Below, piece after piece: positions 9,253 to 18,793 of a DNA stretch of 64,000 nucleotides. The first letter of the stretch is position 1; each line of letters starts with the position of its first letter. A program made the position numbers and the translations under genes. Below the pieces are notes generated by a model, which was given only the letters and a program-made list of their open reading frames with translations, was not told the origin of the DNA and did no database searches. Source of the DNA: JAZDFC01 sp043808235. GTDB lineage: Bacteria; Bacteroidota; Ignavibacteria; Ignavibacteriales; Melioribacteraceae. Location of the stretch: positions 1 through 64,000 of the forward strand of contig JAZDFC010000110.1 of assembly GCA_043808235.1 (NCBI GenBank), written 5' to 3'.

Positions 9253-9969
9253 ATGGAAAGAAATTTTAAAATATTTGTTGACTTCGACGGAACAATAACC
9301 AAAACCGATGTTGGCGAAGAAATGTTTTTGCGATTCGGGAATCCCGCTAAAGCCAATGAAATTATAAATGATTGGATTAAAGGCGATATCACTGCAGCCC
9401 AATGCTGGCAAAAATTATGCGCCACAATCGAATGTCTTGAATTAAACGATTTCGACCGGTTTCTTAATGAAATGAACATAGATGAATCGTTTAAGGAATT
9501 TACCGAGTTATGCAAAATGAACGGAATGGAAATGCATATCCTGAGCGACGGATTGGACTATTATATCGGCAAAATTTTGGATCGAGAAAACCTATCTCAT
9601 ATTAATCTATACTCAAATAAAGTTGAGTTTGAAAACGGAAAATTGATTCCGGTTTTCCCGCACCCCGACGAAGAATGTATTAAATGCGCAAACTGTAAAC
9701 GCAATCATATAATCAATAACAGCAGTGATGAAGACATAACCGTTTACATCGGCGACGGATGGTCGGACACATGCGCCGCGCAATACTGCGATTTTATCTT
9801 TGCGAAAAATTCGCTGCTTAAATACTGCGAGTCAAATAGAATTTCATATTTTCCATTTAAAAATTTTAGCGACGTATCATTGCGAATGAAGGAAATTATT
9901 TCCAAAAAGCGAATTAAAAAAAGACACCAGGCTGAACTTAAACGAAGAGAAGTGTACTTACAGGGATGA
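9253..9969 (+). CDS. HAD-superfamily phosphatase, MtnX/phosphoserine-phosphatase-like
   Basis: A 238-residue HAD-IB phosphatase. The nucleophile motif is DFDGT with Asp10 and Asp12, a SDGLDYY motif lies in the middle, and the acidic metal motif is YIGDGWSD. A cysteine triad at 142, 145 and 148 (ECIKCANCKR) matches the MtnX subgroup, where it probably binds metal. MtnX acts in methionine salvage, but no other salvage genes are near, so the substrate is uncertain. It starts 7 bp after smc and overlaps the next gene by 4 bp (ATGA), placing it at the head of the lipid A operon by position. The basic C-terminal tail is a minor oddity. Confidence 0.8.
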   Translation: MERNFKIFVDFDGTITKTDVGEEMFLRFGNPAKANEIINDWIKGDITAAQCWQKLCATIECLELNDFDRFLNEMNIDESFKEFTELCKMNGMEMHILSDGLDYYIGKILDRENLSHINLYSNKVEFENGKLIPVFPHPDEECIKCANCKRNHIINNSSDEDITVYIGDGWSDTCAAQYCDFIFAKNSLLKYCESNRISYFPFKNFSDVSLRMKEIISKKRIKKRHQAELKRREVYLQG

Positions 9970-10580
9970 CACTAATGAAAAATTTTGCATCGAAAATATT
10001 TAGTTATCGAAGCTACATTCCAATCCCCTTTTTACTGATAGCGCTTCTCTTTCAAAATGCGACGTGGCAAAGTCTGGTGGTTGGCTTTATTATCGCAATC
10101 ATCGGCGAGTCATTCAGATTCTGGGGTGTTGCTTATGCAGGAAGCGAAACGCGCACTACTAACAAAGTCGGCGGTTCGTATCTCGTTGTTAGTGGCGCGT
10201 TCGGACATCTTCGTAATCCGTTATACCTTGGCAACATATTACTTTATTCAGGTTTCGGAATTATGTCTTACGCCTTATTCCCTTACTTGCAAATTTTGGG
10301 ATTGATTTTCTTTTACTTGCAATATAAAATAATTATCGACGAAGAAGAAAAATATTTGACCCAAACTTTCGGGTCGCAGTATGATGATTATAAAAAAAAT
10401 GTTCCGAGAATTTTTCCAAGAATTACTTCATATAAAAACAATAATATTGTTCAGCCTCCGTTAAATATCAAAGGCGGCTTGCGATCCGAGAGACGAACTT
10501 TGCAAGCTCTGGTTATTGTTACGGTGATATTAGTTTTATTCTATTTATTCGACATTAGAATACTTGGAAAATTGATTTGA
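9966..10580 (+). CDS. Membrane methyltransferase of the isoprenylcysteine carboxyl methyltransferase/PEMT family
   Basis: A 204-residue integral membrane protein with about five hydrophobic segments. It carries the family motif GHLRNPLYLGN near residue 81-91 and the downstream E-E-x-x-L..FG..YxxY pattern (IDEEEKYLTQTFGSQYDDY) that binds S-adenosylmethionine and the acceptor. Bacterial members methylate lipids, isoprenoid groups or unknown small molecules. The start overlaps the preceding stop by 4 bp; an internal ATG at 9975 is an alternative. The last helix (about 180-200) is an addition to the core. Its place before lpxB suggests an envelope-lipid substrate, which is inference. Confidence 0.8.
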   Translation: MTLMKNFASKIFSYRSYIPIPFLLIALLFQNATWQSLVVGFIIAIIGESFRFWGVAYAGSETRTTNKVGGSYLVVSGAFGHLRNPLYLGNILLYSGFGIMSYALFPYLQILGLIFFYLQYKIIIDEEEKYLTQTFGSQYDDYKKNVPRIFPRITSYKNNNIVQPPLNIKGGLRSERRTLQALVIVTVILVLFYLFDIRILGKLI

Positions 10581-11713
10581 CAAAAAAAATTTTAATTGTT
10601 GCCGGTGAAGCCTCCGGCGATCTTCACGGTTCATCTTTAATACGGGAGATGAAGAAGATCGACAACAATTATGAATTTCTTGGTATTGGCGGCGATAGAA
10701 TGATTGCTGCCGGTTTGAATGCTAAATATCATATTAAAGATATGGCATTCCTCGGGTTCTTTGAAATTTTGAAACATCTGCCTTTTATTAGGCGGGTTAA
10801 AAACGATTTATTGAAGCTTGTTGAAGTAGAAGGAATTACGTCCGTAATTTTAATCGACTATCCCGGTTTTAATCTTAATATTGCCGGAAAGTTGAAGGAG
10901 AGGGGTGTGAAAATTATTTATTACATCTCTCCTCAGATTTGGGCGTGGGGAAAAAACCGAATAAATAAGATCAAGAAACTCGTGGATAAAATGATCGTGG
11001 TCTTCCCTTTCGAAGAATCGATTTATCTAAAAGCCGGCGTTGATGCCGAGTATGCAGGTCACCCTCTTATTGCCGGAATAAATAATTATAGCTTTGTTCC
11101 GAAAGAACAATTCATGATCGAGCAAAAACTTGATAATGCAAAAAAGATATTATTAGTAATGCCGGGAAGCAGACTTCAGGAAATCAAGCGCATCTTTCCG
11201 GAATCGATAAAAGCTGCTTCGCGACTTGCAAAGGAATACAATTTACAGATTGTTGTTGCGTGCGCTCAAAATCTCGATGAAAACTTATTTGAGTCATTCA
11301 AAGCACAGTTTGATTTTAAGGTTGTGAAAGGATTTACTTACGAGTTATTAAAATATTCTCATTTGGGAATCATAAAATCCGGGACATCCACACTCGAAGC
11401 CGGTTTGTTTTCACTGCCTTGTGTAGTTGTGTACTCCACGAGTTGGATTTCATATAAAATCGGGAAAGCGCTGATAAAAGTAACAAATATTGCCATGGCA
11501 AATCTAATACTTGGAGAAACGGTTATGCCGGAATTGATTCAGCACGATGCAAACGAAAATAAAATTTTCGAAGAATGCAAAAAGCTGCTCGACGACGACG
11601 GAATTTATGATACGATGAAAAAGAAATTAAGCGGCATCCGGGAAATTCTGAAAGGTGAGAATGGTTCTGCCAAGGCCGCGCAAATAATTTTATCGACTAT
11701 TAATGAGATTTAA
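10577..11713 (+). CDS. lpxB: Lipid-A-disaccharide synthase
   Basis: A 378-residue GT19 enzyme that joins UDP-diacylglucosamine and lipid X to form the lipid A disaccharide on the inner membrane. Diagnostic segments are the N-terminal VAGEASGDLHG, YYISPQIWAWG, VMPGSRLQEIKRIFP and KSGTSTLEAGLF. Translation starts at TTG, which overlaps the preceding stop in TTGA. No ATG gives the conserved N-terminus. Together with the DUF374 gene and lpxK it forms an overlapping lipid A operon. This marks the organism as a lipopolysaccharide-making Gram-negative. Confidence 0.97.
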   Translation: MTKKILIVAGEASGDLHGSSLIREMKKIDNNYEFLGIGGDRMIAAGLNAKYHIKDMAFLGFFEILKHLPFIRRVKNDLLKLVEVEGITSVILIDYPGFNLNIAGKLKERGVKIIYYISPQIWAWGKNRINKIKKLVDKMIVVFPFEESIYLKAGVDAEYAGHPLIAGINNYSFVPKEQFMIEQKLDNAKKILLVMPGSRLQEIKRIFPESIKAASRLAKEYNLQIVVACAQNLDENLFESFKAQFDFKVVKGFTYELLKYSHLGIIKSGTSTLEAGLFSLPCVVVYSTSWISYKIGKALIKVTNIAMANLILGETVMPELIQHDANENKIFEECKKLLDDDGIYDTMKKKLSGIREILKGENGSAKAAQIILSTINEI

Positions 11714-12350
11714 AGAGATAAAAAAAAGATTTTTACTGCTAACCGGGAATTTGCTCCTTACAACCGTGGCAGACTTATTATGCAAATCATTGCGGATTAG
11801 GTTTAATAATTTAGAAGCTGTAACCGGATTGGAGAAAGAGAAGAAAAATTATATAGCTGCTTTTTGGCACGGGAACATGATAGTGCCCTGGTACGTTAAC
11901 AGAGGTAGAAATTTCTCGGCTTTAGTAAGTCAGAGCAAAGACGGAGAATTACTTGCAAAGATTCTTAAGAAATGGGAATATGATGTGATTCGTGGTTCGA
12001 GCAATATCGGTGGAAAAGAAGCGCTTGACTTGATGATTGAAAAAGCGAAATCAGGTTATTCGGTTGCCATCACACCGGATGGTCCGAAAGGTCCGGCTCA
12101 TAAAATGAAAGCTGGTCCGGTGGTGGTTTCAAAAAAAACCGGGATACCTTTGATTTTGATGGGTACGGTGTTCAGCAAAAAGAAAAAATTAAAAAGCTGG
12201 GATAGCTTTGAAGTGCCGATGCCCTTTAGCAGGATTGATATCAATTATTCCGATCCGATTTTTATTGATGGGAAGTTAACTTATGAAGAAACTTCGGTAA
12301 AGATTGATGAAGCGGAAAAACTTTTGAACTCATTACAAAAAGAATGTTAG
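11703..12350 (+). CDS. DUF374 lysophospholipid acyltransferase-family protein
   Basis: A 215-residue protein of the DUF374 branch of the LPLAT acyltransferase superfamily. Visible motifs are FWHGNMIVPWY (with the acyltransferase histidine), VSQSKDGELLA, RGSSNIGGKEAL and ITPDGPKGPAHKMK. A single N-terminal hydrophobic segment anchors it to the inner membrane. It overlaps lpxB by 11 bp and lpxK by 7 bp. The position strongly suggests an acyl transfer step in lipid A or a related lipid, perhaps replacing LpxL; this is inference from context. Confidence 0.85.
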   Translation: MRFKEIKKRFLLLTGNLLLTTVADLLCKSLRIRFNNLEAVTGLEKEKKNYIAAFWHGNMIVPWYVNRGRNFSALVSQSKDGELLAKILKKWEYDVIRGSSNIGGKEALDLMIEKAKSGYSVAITPDGPKGPAHKMKAGPVVVSKKTGIPLILMGTVFSKKKKLKSWDSFEVPMPFSRIDINYSDPIFIDGKLTYEETSVKIDEAEKLLNSLQKEC

Positions 12351-13399
12351 TCAAATTGTTAAAATCATTTAGAATAATGCTTTCGCCGGTTGTCGTCATT
12401 TATGGATTTATTATAAAAGTACGCAATTACTTTTTCGACAAAGGAATTTTCCATGAAAAAAAGGTTAATGCAAAAATTATCGCCGTTGGGAACATAACTG
12501 TTGGCGGTTCCGGCAAGACGCCTGCGGTAATGTATATTACAAACCTTTTGAAGAACGCTGGTTACAAAGTCGGCATTTTGAGCCGTGGATACCGCAGAAA
12601 GACTAAAGGCTATTTATTAGTATCAAAAGGCGAAGAGATTGATTTGAAAGTAGAAGAATACGGCGATGAAATTGTAATGGTTACAAACGAATGTATGGTA
12701 CCAACAGCTGTTTCCGAAAGGAGAGTTGGCGGAGTTAATAAGTTTTTAAAAGATGTTGCTCTTGATGCAGTTGTTCTGGACGACGCTTACCAGCATAGAT
12801 GGATTCACCGGGATTTGAACATAATGATGATAGATCAAAGATTTCTGACTAAGAAAGAAACATTAGAGCAAAAATTACTTCCGCTCGGTTTGATGCGCGA
12901 ACCGTTCAGCTCTACGGATCGTGCCGACATCATCATAATAAATAAAAAGTTTTCTGAAAAAATTGAAATACCCGAACGGCTAAAAAAATTCTTCCCGGCA
13001 GAAAAAACTTTTTATGGTTTTTACGAAGCTAAAGGAATTTTCGATTTGAAGACGCATCACTTTTACAAGATTGAAGAATTCACCGGTCAGAAAAGTCTTG
13101 TAGTTTGCGGTATCGCAAGACCGTATTCGTTCTTAAATGTACTTGAAAAAAATAAAATTAATATCACAAACAAATTGTTATTCGATGATCACCAGGAATA
13201 TACCGTTAAGGAAGTTCAGCAGATTAGAAAGAAATTTTATGATACTAATTCCTTTTCGGTATTAACCACGCAAAAAGATGCCGTTAAACTCGCAGCGTTC
13301 TCGCGCGAACTCGACGACATCGACATCTATTATCTTAAAATAGATTTGATGGTCGAAAATAACGAGGAATTTAATAAACGAATTATTAAAATTTTCTAA
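12344..13399 (+). CDS. lpxK: Tetraacyldisaccharide 4'-kinase
   Basis: A 351-residue LpxK that phosphorylates the 4' position of the lipid A disaccharide using ATP at the inner membrane. The Walker A GNITVGGSGKTP lies at about 49-60, followed by ILSRGYRRKTKG and the catalytic VLDDAYQHRWIHRDLNI segment. A hydrophobic N-terminal helix (about 10-27) anchors it. It overlaps the DUF374 gene by 7 bp and closes the lipid A operon. Confidence 0.96.
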   Translation: MLVKLLKSFRIMLSPVVVIYGFIIKVRNYFFDKGIFHEKKVNAKIIAVGNITVGGSGKTPAVMYITNLLKNAGYKVGILSRGYRRKTKGYLLVSKGEEIDLKVEEYGDEIVMVTNECMVPTAVSERRVGGVNKFLKDVALDAVVLDDAYQHRWIHRDLNIMMIDQRFLTKKETLEQKLLPLGLMREPFSSTDRADIIIINKKFSEKIEIPERLKKFFPAEKTFYGFYEAKGIFDLKTHHFYKIEEFTGQKSLVVCGIARPYSFLNVLEKNKINITNKLLFDDHQEYTVKEVQQIRKKFYDTNSFSVLTTQKDAVKLAAFSRELDDIDIYYLKIDLMVENNEEFNKRIIKIF

Positions 13400-13439
13400 T
13401 ACACATATCACATAAACATATTAAAAGATGGAGTTATTA

Positions 13440-16202
13440 ATGGCTACGAAGAAAACACAAAAGTACGTCTACTATTTTGGCGGAAAGAAAGCCGAAGGTA
13501 AGGCAGAGATGAAGACTCTCCTTGGCGGTAAAGGTGCAAATCTTGCCGAGATGGTAAACATTGGTTTACCTGTACCGGCCGGTTTTACAATTACCACAGA
13601 AGTATGCACAGCTTATTACAAGAATAACAAAAGATATCCGAAAGAATTAGATGCTCAATTGAAAGCCGCTCTTGCAAAAACAGAAAAAGAAATGGGCGCC
13701 AAATTCGGCGATCTTAAAAATCCATTGCTTGTTTCGGTTCGCTCCGGCGCGCGCGCTTCTATGCCCGGCATGATGGAAACAATTCTTAATGTAGGACTGA
13801 ACAACCAAACACGCGAAGCATTGATTGCAAAAACAGGCAATCCGCGTTTCGTTTACGATTCACATCGTCGTTTGATTCAAATGTACTCGGATGTTGTTAT
13901 GGAAAAAGCAGCAGGCATCGAACCAGCAGAAGGACAGGGAGTTCGCGTTCAATTAGAAAAAGAACTTCACAAAATGAAAGAAGCTCGCGGCGTTCATAAC
14001 GATACTGATTTAACAGCCGACGATTTAAAAGAATTGATTGAGATTTATAAAGCAAAGGTAAAGGAAGTATTAGGAAAACCATTCCCGGAAAATCCAATGG
14101 ATCAATTGTGGGGCGCTGTTTCCGCAGTATTCCAAAGCTGGATGGGTAAACGCGCTTGTTCATACAGAAGAATTGAAGGAATACCCGATGAATGGGGAAC
14201 GGCAGTAAACGTTCAATCAATGGTATTCGGAAACATGGGCGAATCCTCGGCAACAGGCGTTGCATTCACACGTAACCCTGCAACCGGCGAAAATTATTTC
14301 TATGGTGAATGGTTAACAAACGCTCAAGGCGAAGACGTTGTTGCCGGCATCAGAACTCCGAATCCAATCAACGAAGTTGGTAAATCGGAACATACCGCTC
14401 ATCTGCCATCGCTCGAAACCGGTATGCCGCCGACTTACAAACAGTTGCATGCAATTCAACGCTCATTAGAAAAACATTATCACGATATGCTCGATATCGA
14501 GTTCACAATACAAGAAGGCAAACTTTATATGCTTCAATGCCGTGTTGGAAAACGTAACGGTCCTGCTGCCGTAAAAATGGCGCTGGATATGTTCAAAGAA
14601 AAATTAATCACCAAAGAAGAAGCTGTTATGCGTGTGCAACCTTCACAGCTCGATGAATTGCTTCATCCTATTATCGATCCGGCAGTTGAATTAAAAACAA
14701 AAGTGCTTGTTAAAGGATTGCCTGCTGGTCCTGGCGGCGCAGCTGGTCAAGTAGTATTCTCTGCTGCCGACGCAGTAGCATGGGCAAAAGAAGGCAAGAA
14801 AGTTATTCTTGTACGCGAAGAGACTAATCCGGAAGATATCGAAGGAATGCGCGCAGCTCAAGCAATATTAACAGCACGCGGCGGTATGACTTCACACGCA
14901 GCTCTTGTTGCACGCGGTTGGGGTAAATGCTGTATAGTTGGCGCCGGCGCTATTAAAATAAATTATGAAGAAAAGATTTTATTAGTTGGCGGTGAATCTA
15001 TAAAAGAAGGCGAATGGTTAACTCTTAACGGTTCAAAAGGAAACGCTTATATAGGCGAACTTCCTATGAAAAAAGCCGCTGAAGAAAATCCGGACTTCCA
15101 GGCTTTCATGAAATTATGCGATCAAGTTAGGAAATTAAAAATCCGCACAAACGCCGATACTCCCGACGATGCAGCAAAAGCACGCGCCTTTGGTGCAGAA
15201 GGTATCGGACTTTTTAGAACAGAGCACATGTTTTACGGAAAGGGCGCCGAGCAACCGTTGTTCTTATTAAGAAAAATGATTCACTCAAAGAATAAGGAAG
15301 AAAGAGTAAGCGCATTAAATGAACTCTTCCCGTTTGCTAAAGAAAGTGTTAAAGGCACAATGGCGGCAATGGACGGATTCGCTGTTACATTCAGAACACT
15401 TGATCCGCCGCTACATGAGTTCGTTCCTACAAGATTGGACGAAAGAGAAAAACTTGCAGCCAGTCTGGGAATTTCGCTTGACGAGTTGAACGAACGTGCT
15501 GATGCCTTGCACGAAAACAATCCTATGATGGGACACCGTGGTGTTCGTCTTGGAATTACATATCCTGAAATTACCGAGATGCAGGTTCGCGCAATATTCG
15601 AAGCTACTGCAGAGTTGCTTGCAGAAGGTAAAAAACCTTTCCCGGAAATAATGATTCCTGTTACATGCCATGTTAATGAGATCAAACATCAGTATGACCT
15701 TGTAACAAAAGTACACAGTGAAGTTTGCGTTAAATTCGGATTGAAAAAAATTCCGCATTTAACCGGAACAATGATCGAAATTCCACGTGCAGCGTTAACA
15801 GCGAACAAAATTGCCGAAGTTGCTCAGTTCTTCTCATTCGGTACAAACGACTTAACCCAGATGGGATTTGGATTCTCGCGCGATGATATCGGCGGATTCT
15901 TACCGGATTATCTCGAAAAGAAAATTCTTCCGGAAGATCCTTTCCAATCAATTGACCAGGAAGCAATTGGTAAATTGATGGAAATTGCAGTTGAAGGCGG
16001 ACGCGCTACAAGACCCGATCTTAAAATAGGTATTTGCGGCGAACACGGCGGCGAACCAAAATCAGTTGAGTTCTGCCATAAAATCGGTTTGAACTATGTG
16101 AGCTGTTCACCATTTAGAGTTCCAATTGCACGTCTTGCCGCAGCACAAGCTGCTGTGAAGGACGTTCAAACAAAAAAAGCCAAACCGGCTAAAAAAAAAT
16201 AA
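13440..16202 (+). CDS. ppdK: Pyruvate, phosphate dikinase
   Basis: A 920-residue PPDK that interconverts pyruvate, ATP and phosphate with phosphoenolpyruvate, AMP and pyrophosphate. In anaerobes it often works in the glycolytic direction. The N-terminal ATP-grasp domain begins with GGKGANLAEM, the swivelling phosphohistidine domain has His486 in GGMTSHAAL, and the C-terminal TIM barrel ends with the active-site Cys866 in ICGEHGGEP. The ATG at 13440 is chosen because GGAG lies six bases ahead; an in-frame ATG at 13428 would add four residues. The lysine-rich C-terminal tail (KKAKPAKKK) is unusual but short. It is followed by a good terminator, so it is probably monocistronic. Confidence 0.97.
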   Translation: MATKKTQKYVYYFGGKKAEGKAEMKTLLGGKGANLAEMVNIGLPVPAGFTITTEVCTAYYKNNKRYPKELDAQLKAALAKTEKEMGAKFGDLKNPLLVSVRSGARASMPGMMETILNVGLNNQTREALIAKTGNPRFVYDSHRRLIQMYSDVVMEKAAGIEPAEGQGVRVQLEKELHKMKEARGVHNDTDLTADDLKELIEIYKAKVKEVLGKPFPENPMDQLWGAVSAVFQSWMGKRACSYRRIEGIPDEWGTAVNVQSMVFGNMGESSATGVAFTRNPATGENYFYGEWLTNAQGEDVVAGIRTPNPINEVGKSEHTAHLPSLETGMPPTYKQLHAIQRSLEKHYHDMLDIEFTIQEGKLYMLQCRVGKRNGPAAVKMALDMFKEKLITKEEAVMRVQPSQLDELLHPIIDPAVELKTKVLVKGLPAGPGGAAGQVVFSAADAVAWAKEGKKVILVREETNPEDIEGMRAAQAILTARGGMTSHAALVARGWGKCCIVGAGAIKINYEEKILLVGGESIKEGEWLTLNGSKGNAYIGELPMKKAAEENPDFQAFMKLCDQVRKLKIRTNADTPDDAAKARAFGAEGIGLFRTEHMFYGKGAEQPLFLLRKMIHSKNKEERVSALNELFPFAKESVKGTMAAMDGFAVTFRTLDPPLHEFVPTRLDEREKLAASLGISLDELNERADALHENNPMMGHRGVRLGITYPEITEMQVRAIFEATAELLAEGKKPFPEIMIPVTCHVNEIKHQYDLVTKVHSEVCVKFGLKKIPHLTGTMIEIPRAALTANKIAEVAQFFSFGTNDLTQMGFGFSRDDIGGFLPDYLEKKILPEDPFQSIDQEAIGKLMEIAVEGGRATRPDLKIGICGEHGGEPKSVEFCHKIGLNYVSCSPFRVPIARLAAAQAAVKDVQTKKAKPAKKK

Positions 16203-16220
16203 TTGGTGAATAACCGAATT

Positions 16221-16258
16221 GCAGGGAGGGAAAATGTTCTCCTTCCCTGCTCTATTTT
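16221..16258 (+). terminator. Rho-independent terminator after ppdK
   Basis: GCAGGGAGGGA at 16221-16231 pairs with TCCTTCCCTGC at 16240-16250 with one G-T wobble. The loop is eight bases and TCTATTTTAT follows. Confidence 0.8.
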
Positions 16259-16336
16259 ATAAGTGAACATTTTTTATATAGATCAAGAATTTTTTCATGG
16301 TCGAAATTAAATTAACTAAAGCGGAGTGTGTTAGTT

Positions 16337-17374
16337 ATGAAATTATCAGATTTTCAGTATAATTTGCCAAAAACAGCGATTGCTAAATTTCCTGTTACTC
16401 CCCGCGACAAAGCGCAAATGATGGTGTTGGATAGAAAAGCTCAAACCATTGAGCATGATGTGTTTTCAAATATTGTCAACTATATGTCGAAAGGCGATGT
16501 TGTTGTTGTAAATGAAACTAAAGTTATGCAGGCGCGCCTCTTCGGTAAAAAGGAAAGAACAAATGCAAAGATCGAAGTTTTTGTTTTACGCGAGTTAAAC
16601 AAAACCGAGAATATATGGGATGTAATTGTCGATCCCGCGAGAAAGGTAAGAATTGGCAACAGAATATATTTTAACGACAGATTGTGGTGCGAGGTTATTG
16701 ACAATACAACTTCACGCGGAAGAACAGTACGATTCAACGATGAAGGCGGCGATGTTTATAAAGCCATCGAAAGAATCGGGCAGACTCCCTTACCACCTTA
16801 TATTAAACGGGATACTATTCCTGAAGACAAAGAAGATTATCAAACAGTGTTTGCTAAAACCGACGGTTCTGTTGCAGCGCCAACGGCTGCATTACATTTT
16901 ACACCGGAACTTGTTAAGAAGATTAAAAAGAAAGGTGTGAAAATCGCCACCGTTACTCTTCACATCGGGCTCGGTACATTCAGACCGGTTGAGGTTGAGG
17001 ATTTAACAAAGCATAGAATGGATTCGGAATTTTTTGAAATAACACCGGAAACCGTTCAAATAATAAATGAAGCGATAATAGATAAGAAAAATATTTTTAC
17101 AATTGGTACGAGTGCTACGCGTGCAGTTGAAAGCAGCGTTACGGCAGAAGGATTCTTAAAGCCAAGTTACGGCTGGACAGATAAATTCATTTTCCCGCCG
17201 CACGAATTTAGAATAACCAAAAAATTAGTTACGAATTTCCATCAACCGGAATCGACATTACTTATGCTTGCAGCGGCATTTGGCGGATACGATTTTATTA
17301 TGAAGAGTTATAAAAAAGCGATCAAAGAAGGATACAGATTCCTTAGTTACGGCGACGCAATGTTGATTTTGTAA
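16337..17374 (+). CDS. queA: S-adenosylmethionine:tRNA ribosyltransferase-isomerase
   Basis: A 345-residue QueA that transfers and rearranges the ribosyl group of S-adenosylmethionine onto preQ1 in tRNA to make epoxyqueuosine. The N-terminus MKLSDFQYNLP is typical, and the segments KTDGSVAAPTAALHFT, HIGLGTFRPV and NFHQPESTLLMLAAAFGG are diagnostic. The ATG at 16337 is preferred over GTG at 16328 because GGAG lies at suitable distance and it gives the family N-terminus. No other queuosine genes are nearby. ispD begins one base after the stop. Confidence 0.95.
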   Translation: MKLSDFQYNLPKTAIAKFPVTPRDKAQMMVLDRKAQTIEHDVFSNIVNYMSKGDVVVVNETKVMQARLFGKKERTNAKIEVFVLRELNKTENIWDVIVDPARKVRIGNRIYFNDRLWCEVIDNTTSRGRTVRFNDEGGDVYKAIERIGQTPLPPYIKRDTIPEDKEDYQTVFAKTDGSVAAPTAALHFTPELVKKIKKKGVKIATVTLHIGLGTFRPVEVEDLTKHRMDSEFFEITPETVQIINEAIIDKKNIFTIGTSATRAVESSVTAEGFLKPSYGWTDKFIFPPHEFRITKKLVTNFHQPESTLLMLAAAFGGYDFIMKSYKKAIKEGYRFLSYGDAMLIL

Positions 17375-17375
17375 A

Positions 17376-18053
17376 ATGAAGACGTATGCAATAATTCCTT
17401 CCGGCGGCGAAGGAAAGAGAATTAGCGGCAGCTTGCCAAAGCAGTATAGGCAATTTGACGGTAAAGAAATGATTGCATACACGCTGGAGACTTTCCAAAA
17501 ATGCGATGAAGTTGATGAGATTGTTATTGCCGCCCGTGATGATTATTTTGAGTTGATTAGCAAACTGAAAGAGAAATACAAGATTACAAAGCTTTCCCGA
17601 GTTGTAAGTGGAGGGAAAGAAAGACAGGACTCGGTTTATAATGCATTCAATTCAATCAAATGGGGGATCGGTGATTTAATTGCCGTTCATGATGCGGCAA
17701 GACCTCTTCTTCCCAACGATATTTTAACCTCAGCTATAATATCAGCAAAAAAATACGATAATATTGTGGTGGCTTATAAAGCGAAAGATACTTTAGTAAA
17801 AGCAGATGACTTTATTGAAAGCTATTTGAGCAGAGATGAAATTTATTTTGTTCAGACTCCGCAGATTTTCCGGGCGGAGATATTGAAGGAAGCGTTTGAA
17901 AAAGCCATCGCTGATAATTTTTATGGAACAGACGAATCCATGCTTGTTAAACGTGCATCATATGATGTAAGGATAGTTGAAGGTTCAGCCTTCAATTTCA
18001 AAGTAACAACTGATTCGGATTTGGAGCTTTTCCAAAAATTGATTGCGAAATAA
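17376..18053 (+). CDS. ispD: 2-C-methyl-D-erythritol 4-phosphate cytidylyltransferase
   Basis: A 225-residue nucleotidyltransferase of the non-mevalonate isoprenoid pathway that makes CDP-methylerythritol. The N-terminal CTP loop reads IPSGGEGKRISG..PKQY. VSGGKERQDSVYNAF and VHDAARPLL are standard family motifs, and TPQIFRAEIL closes the active site. It lies one base after queA, suggesting a shared message. IspF is not fused or adjacent. Confidence 0.93.
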   Translation: MKTYAIIPSGGEGKRISGSLPKQYRQFDGKEMIAYTLETFQKCDEVDEIVIAARDDYFELISKLKEKYKITKLSRVVSGGKERQDSVYNAFNSIKWGIGDLIAVHDAARPLLPNDILTSAIISAKKYDNIVVAYKAKDTLVKADDFIESYLSRDEIYFVQTPQIFRAEILKEAFEKAIADNFYGTDESMLVKRASYDVRIVEGSAFNFKVTTDSDLELFQKLIAK

Positions 18054-18124
18054 GTGAATAAAATTCAACATTGAATAAAAGAATAAAATTCTATAACTTT
18101 ATTTTGTGTTAAAAGAGAAATAAA

Positions 18125-18793
18125 ATGCTAAATCTTCTTGTTATAGTAATACTTTCCTATCTTGTCGGTTCAATCCCGAATGGAATTTTAATAAGTAAAT
18201 TCGTAAAAAATATAGATATTCGTGAACATGGCAGTGGAAACATGGGCGGCACAAATGTCTTTAGAGTACTCGGCTGGAAATACGGAGTACTTGTGCTGCT
18301 GCTTGATGCTTTAAAAGGAGCTGTTGCGGTTATCCTAATCTCCCGGCTCTATCTCGGCAGTTTTCCTTTCGCCAATCAAACTCCTTTCGATGATTTCACA
18401 CTCGTCCAAATTATTGCCGGAGTGTTTGCTGTTGTTGGCCATATTTGGACTGTGTTTGCTGACTTCAAAGGCGGCAAAGGTATTGCAACAGGATTAGGCA
18501 TTTTTGTTTCTATTGTAACTATCGACATGATACTTGCTTTAGGTGTATTTGTGATAGTAGTATATTTTTCCCGTTACATTTCATTAGGTTCGATAATGGC
18601 GGCAATAGCTGTTCCGGTAATAATGTTTGTAAGAGAAAATATTTTTGGAGTAGATATACCGGGCTATCACACGATACTTCCGTTTGCAATAGCACTTGCA
18701 GTTTTAGTATTATATACTCATCGATCAAATTTATCCAGGCTTGTTCAAGGCAGAGAAAACAGATTTTCATTTAGAAAAAAACCGAAATCCTAA
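18125..18793 (+). CDS. plsY: Glycerol-3-phosphate acyltransferase (acyl-phosphate dependent)
   Basis: A 222-residue polytopic membrane enzyme that acylates glycerol 3-phosphate with acyl phosphate, the first step of phospholipid synthesis. The PlsY motifs are GSIPNGIL near the N-terminus, GSGNMGGTNVFRVLG (usually GSGNxGATN) and FKGGKGIATGLG. About five transmembrane helices are visible. gpsA, which supplies its substrate, starts immediately after the stop codon, a well-known pairing. Confidence 0.95.
   Translation: MLNLLVIVILSYLVGSIPNGILISKFVKNIDIREHGSGNMGGTNVFRVLGWKYGVLVLLLDALKGAVAVILISRLYLGSFPFANQTPFDDFTLVQIIAGVFAVVGHIWTVFADFKGGKGIATGLGIFVSIVTIDMILALGVFVIVVYFSRYISLGSIMAAIAVPVIMFVRENIFGVDIPGYHTILPFAIALAVLVLYTHRSNLSRLVQGRENRFSFRKKPKS

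Noticed and set aside
15281..15758. Two minus-strand open frames inside ppdK
   Set aside because: They lie opposite the conserved C-terminal barrel of ppdK with no coding signal of their own.
18056..18091. Direct repeat GAATAAAATTC twice before plsY
   Set aside because: The two 11-bp copies are in low-complexity A+T-rich sequence; likely chance.
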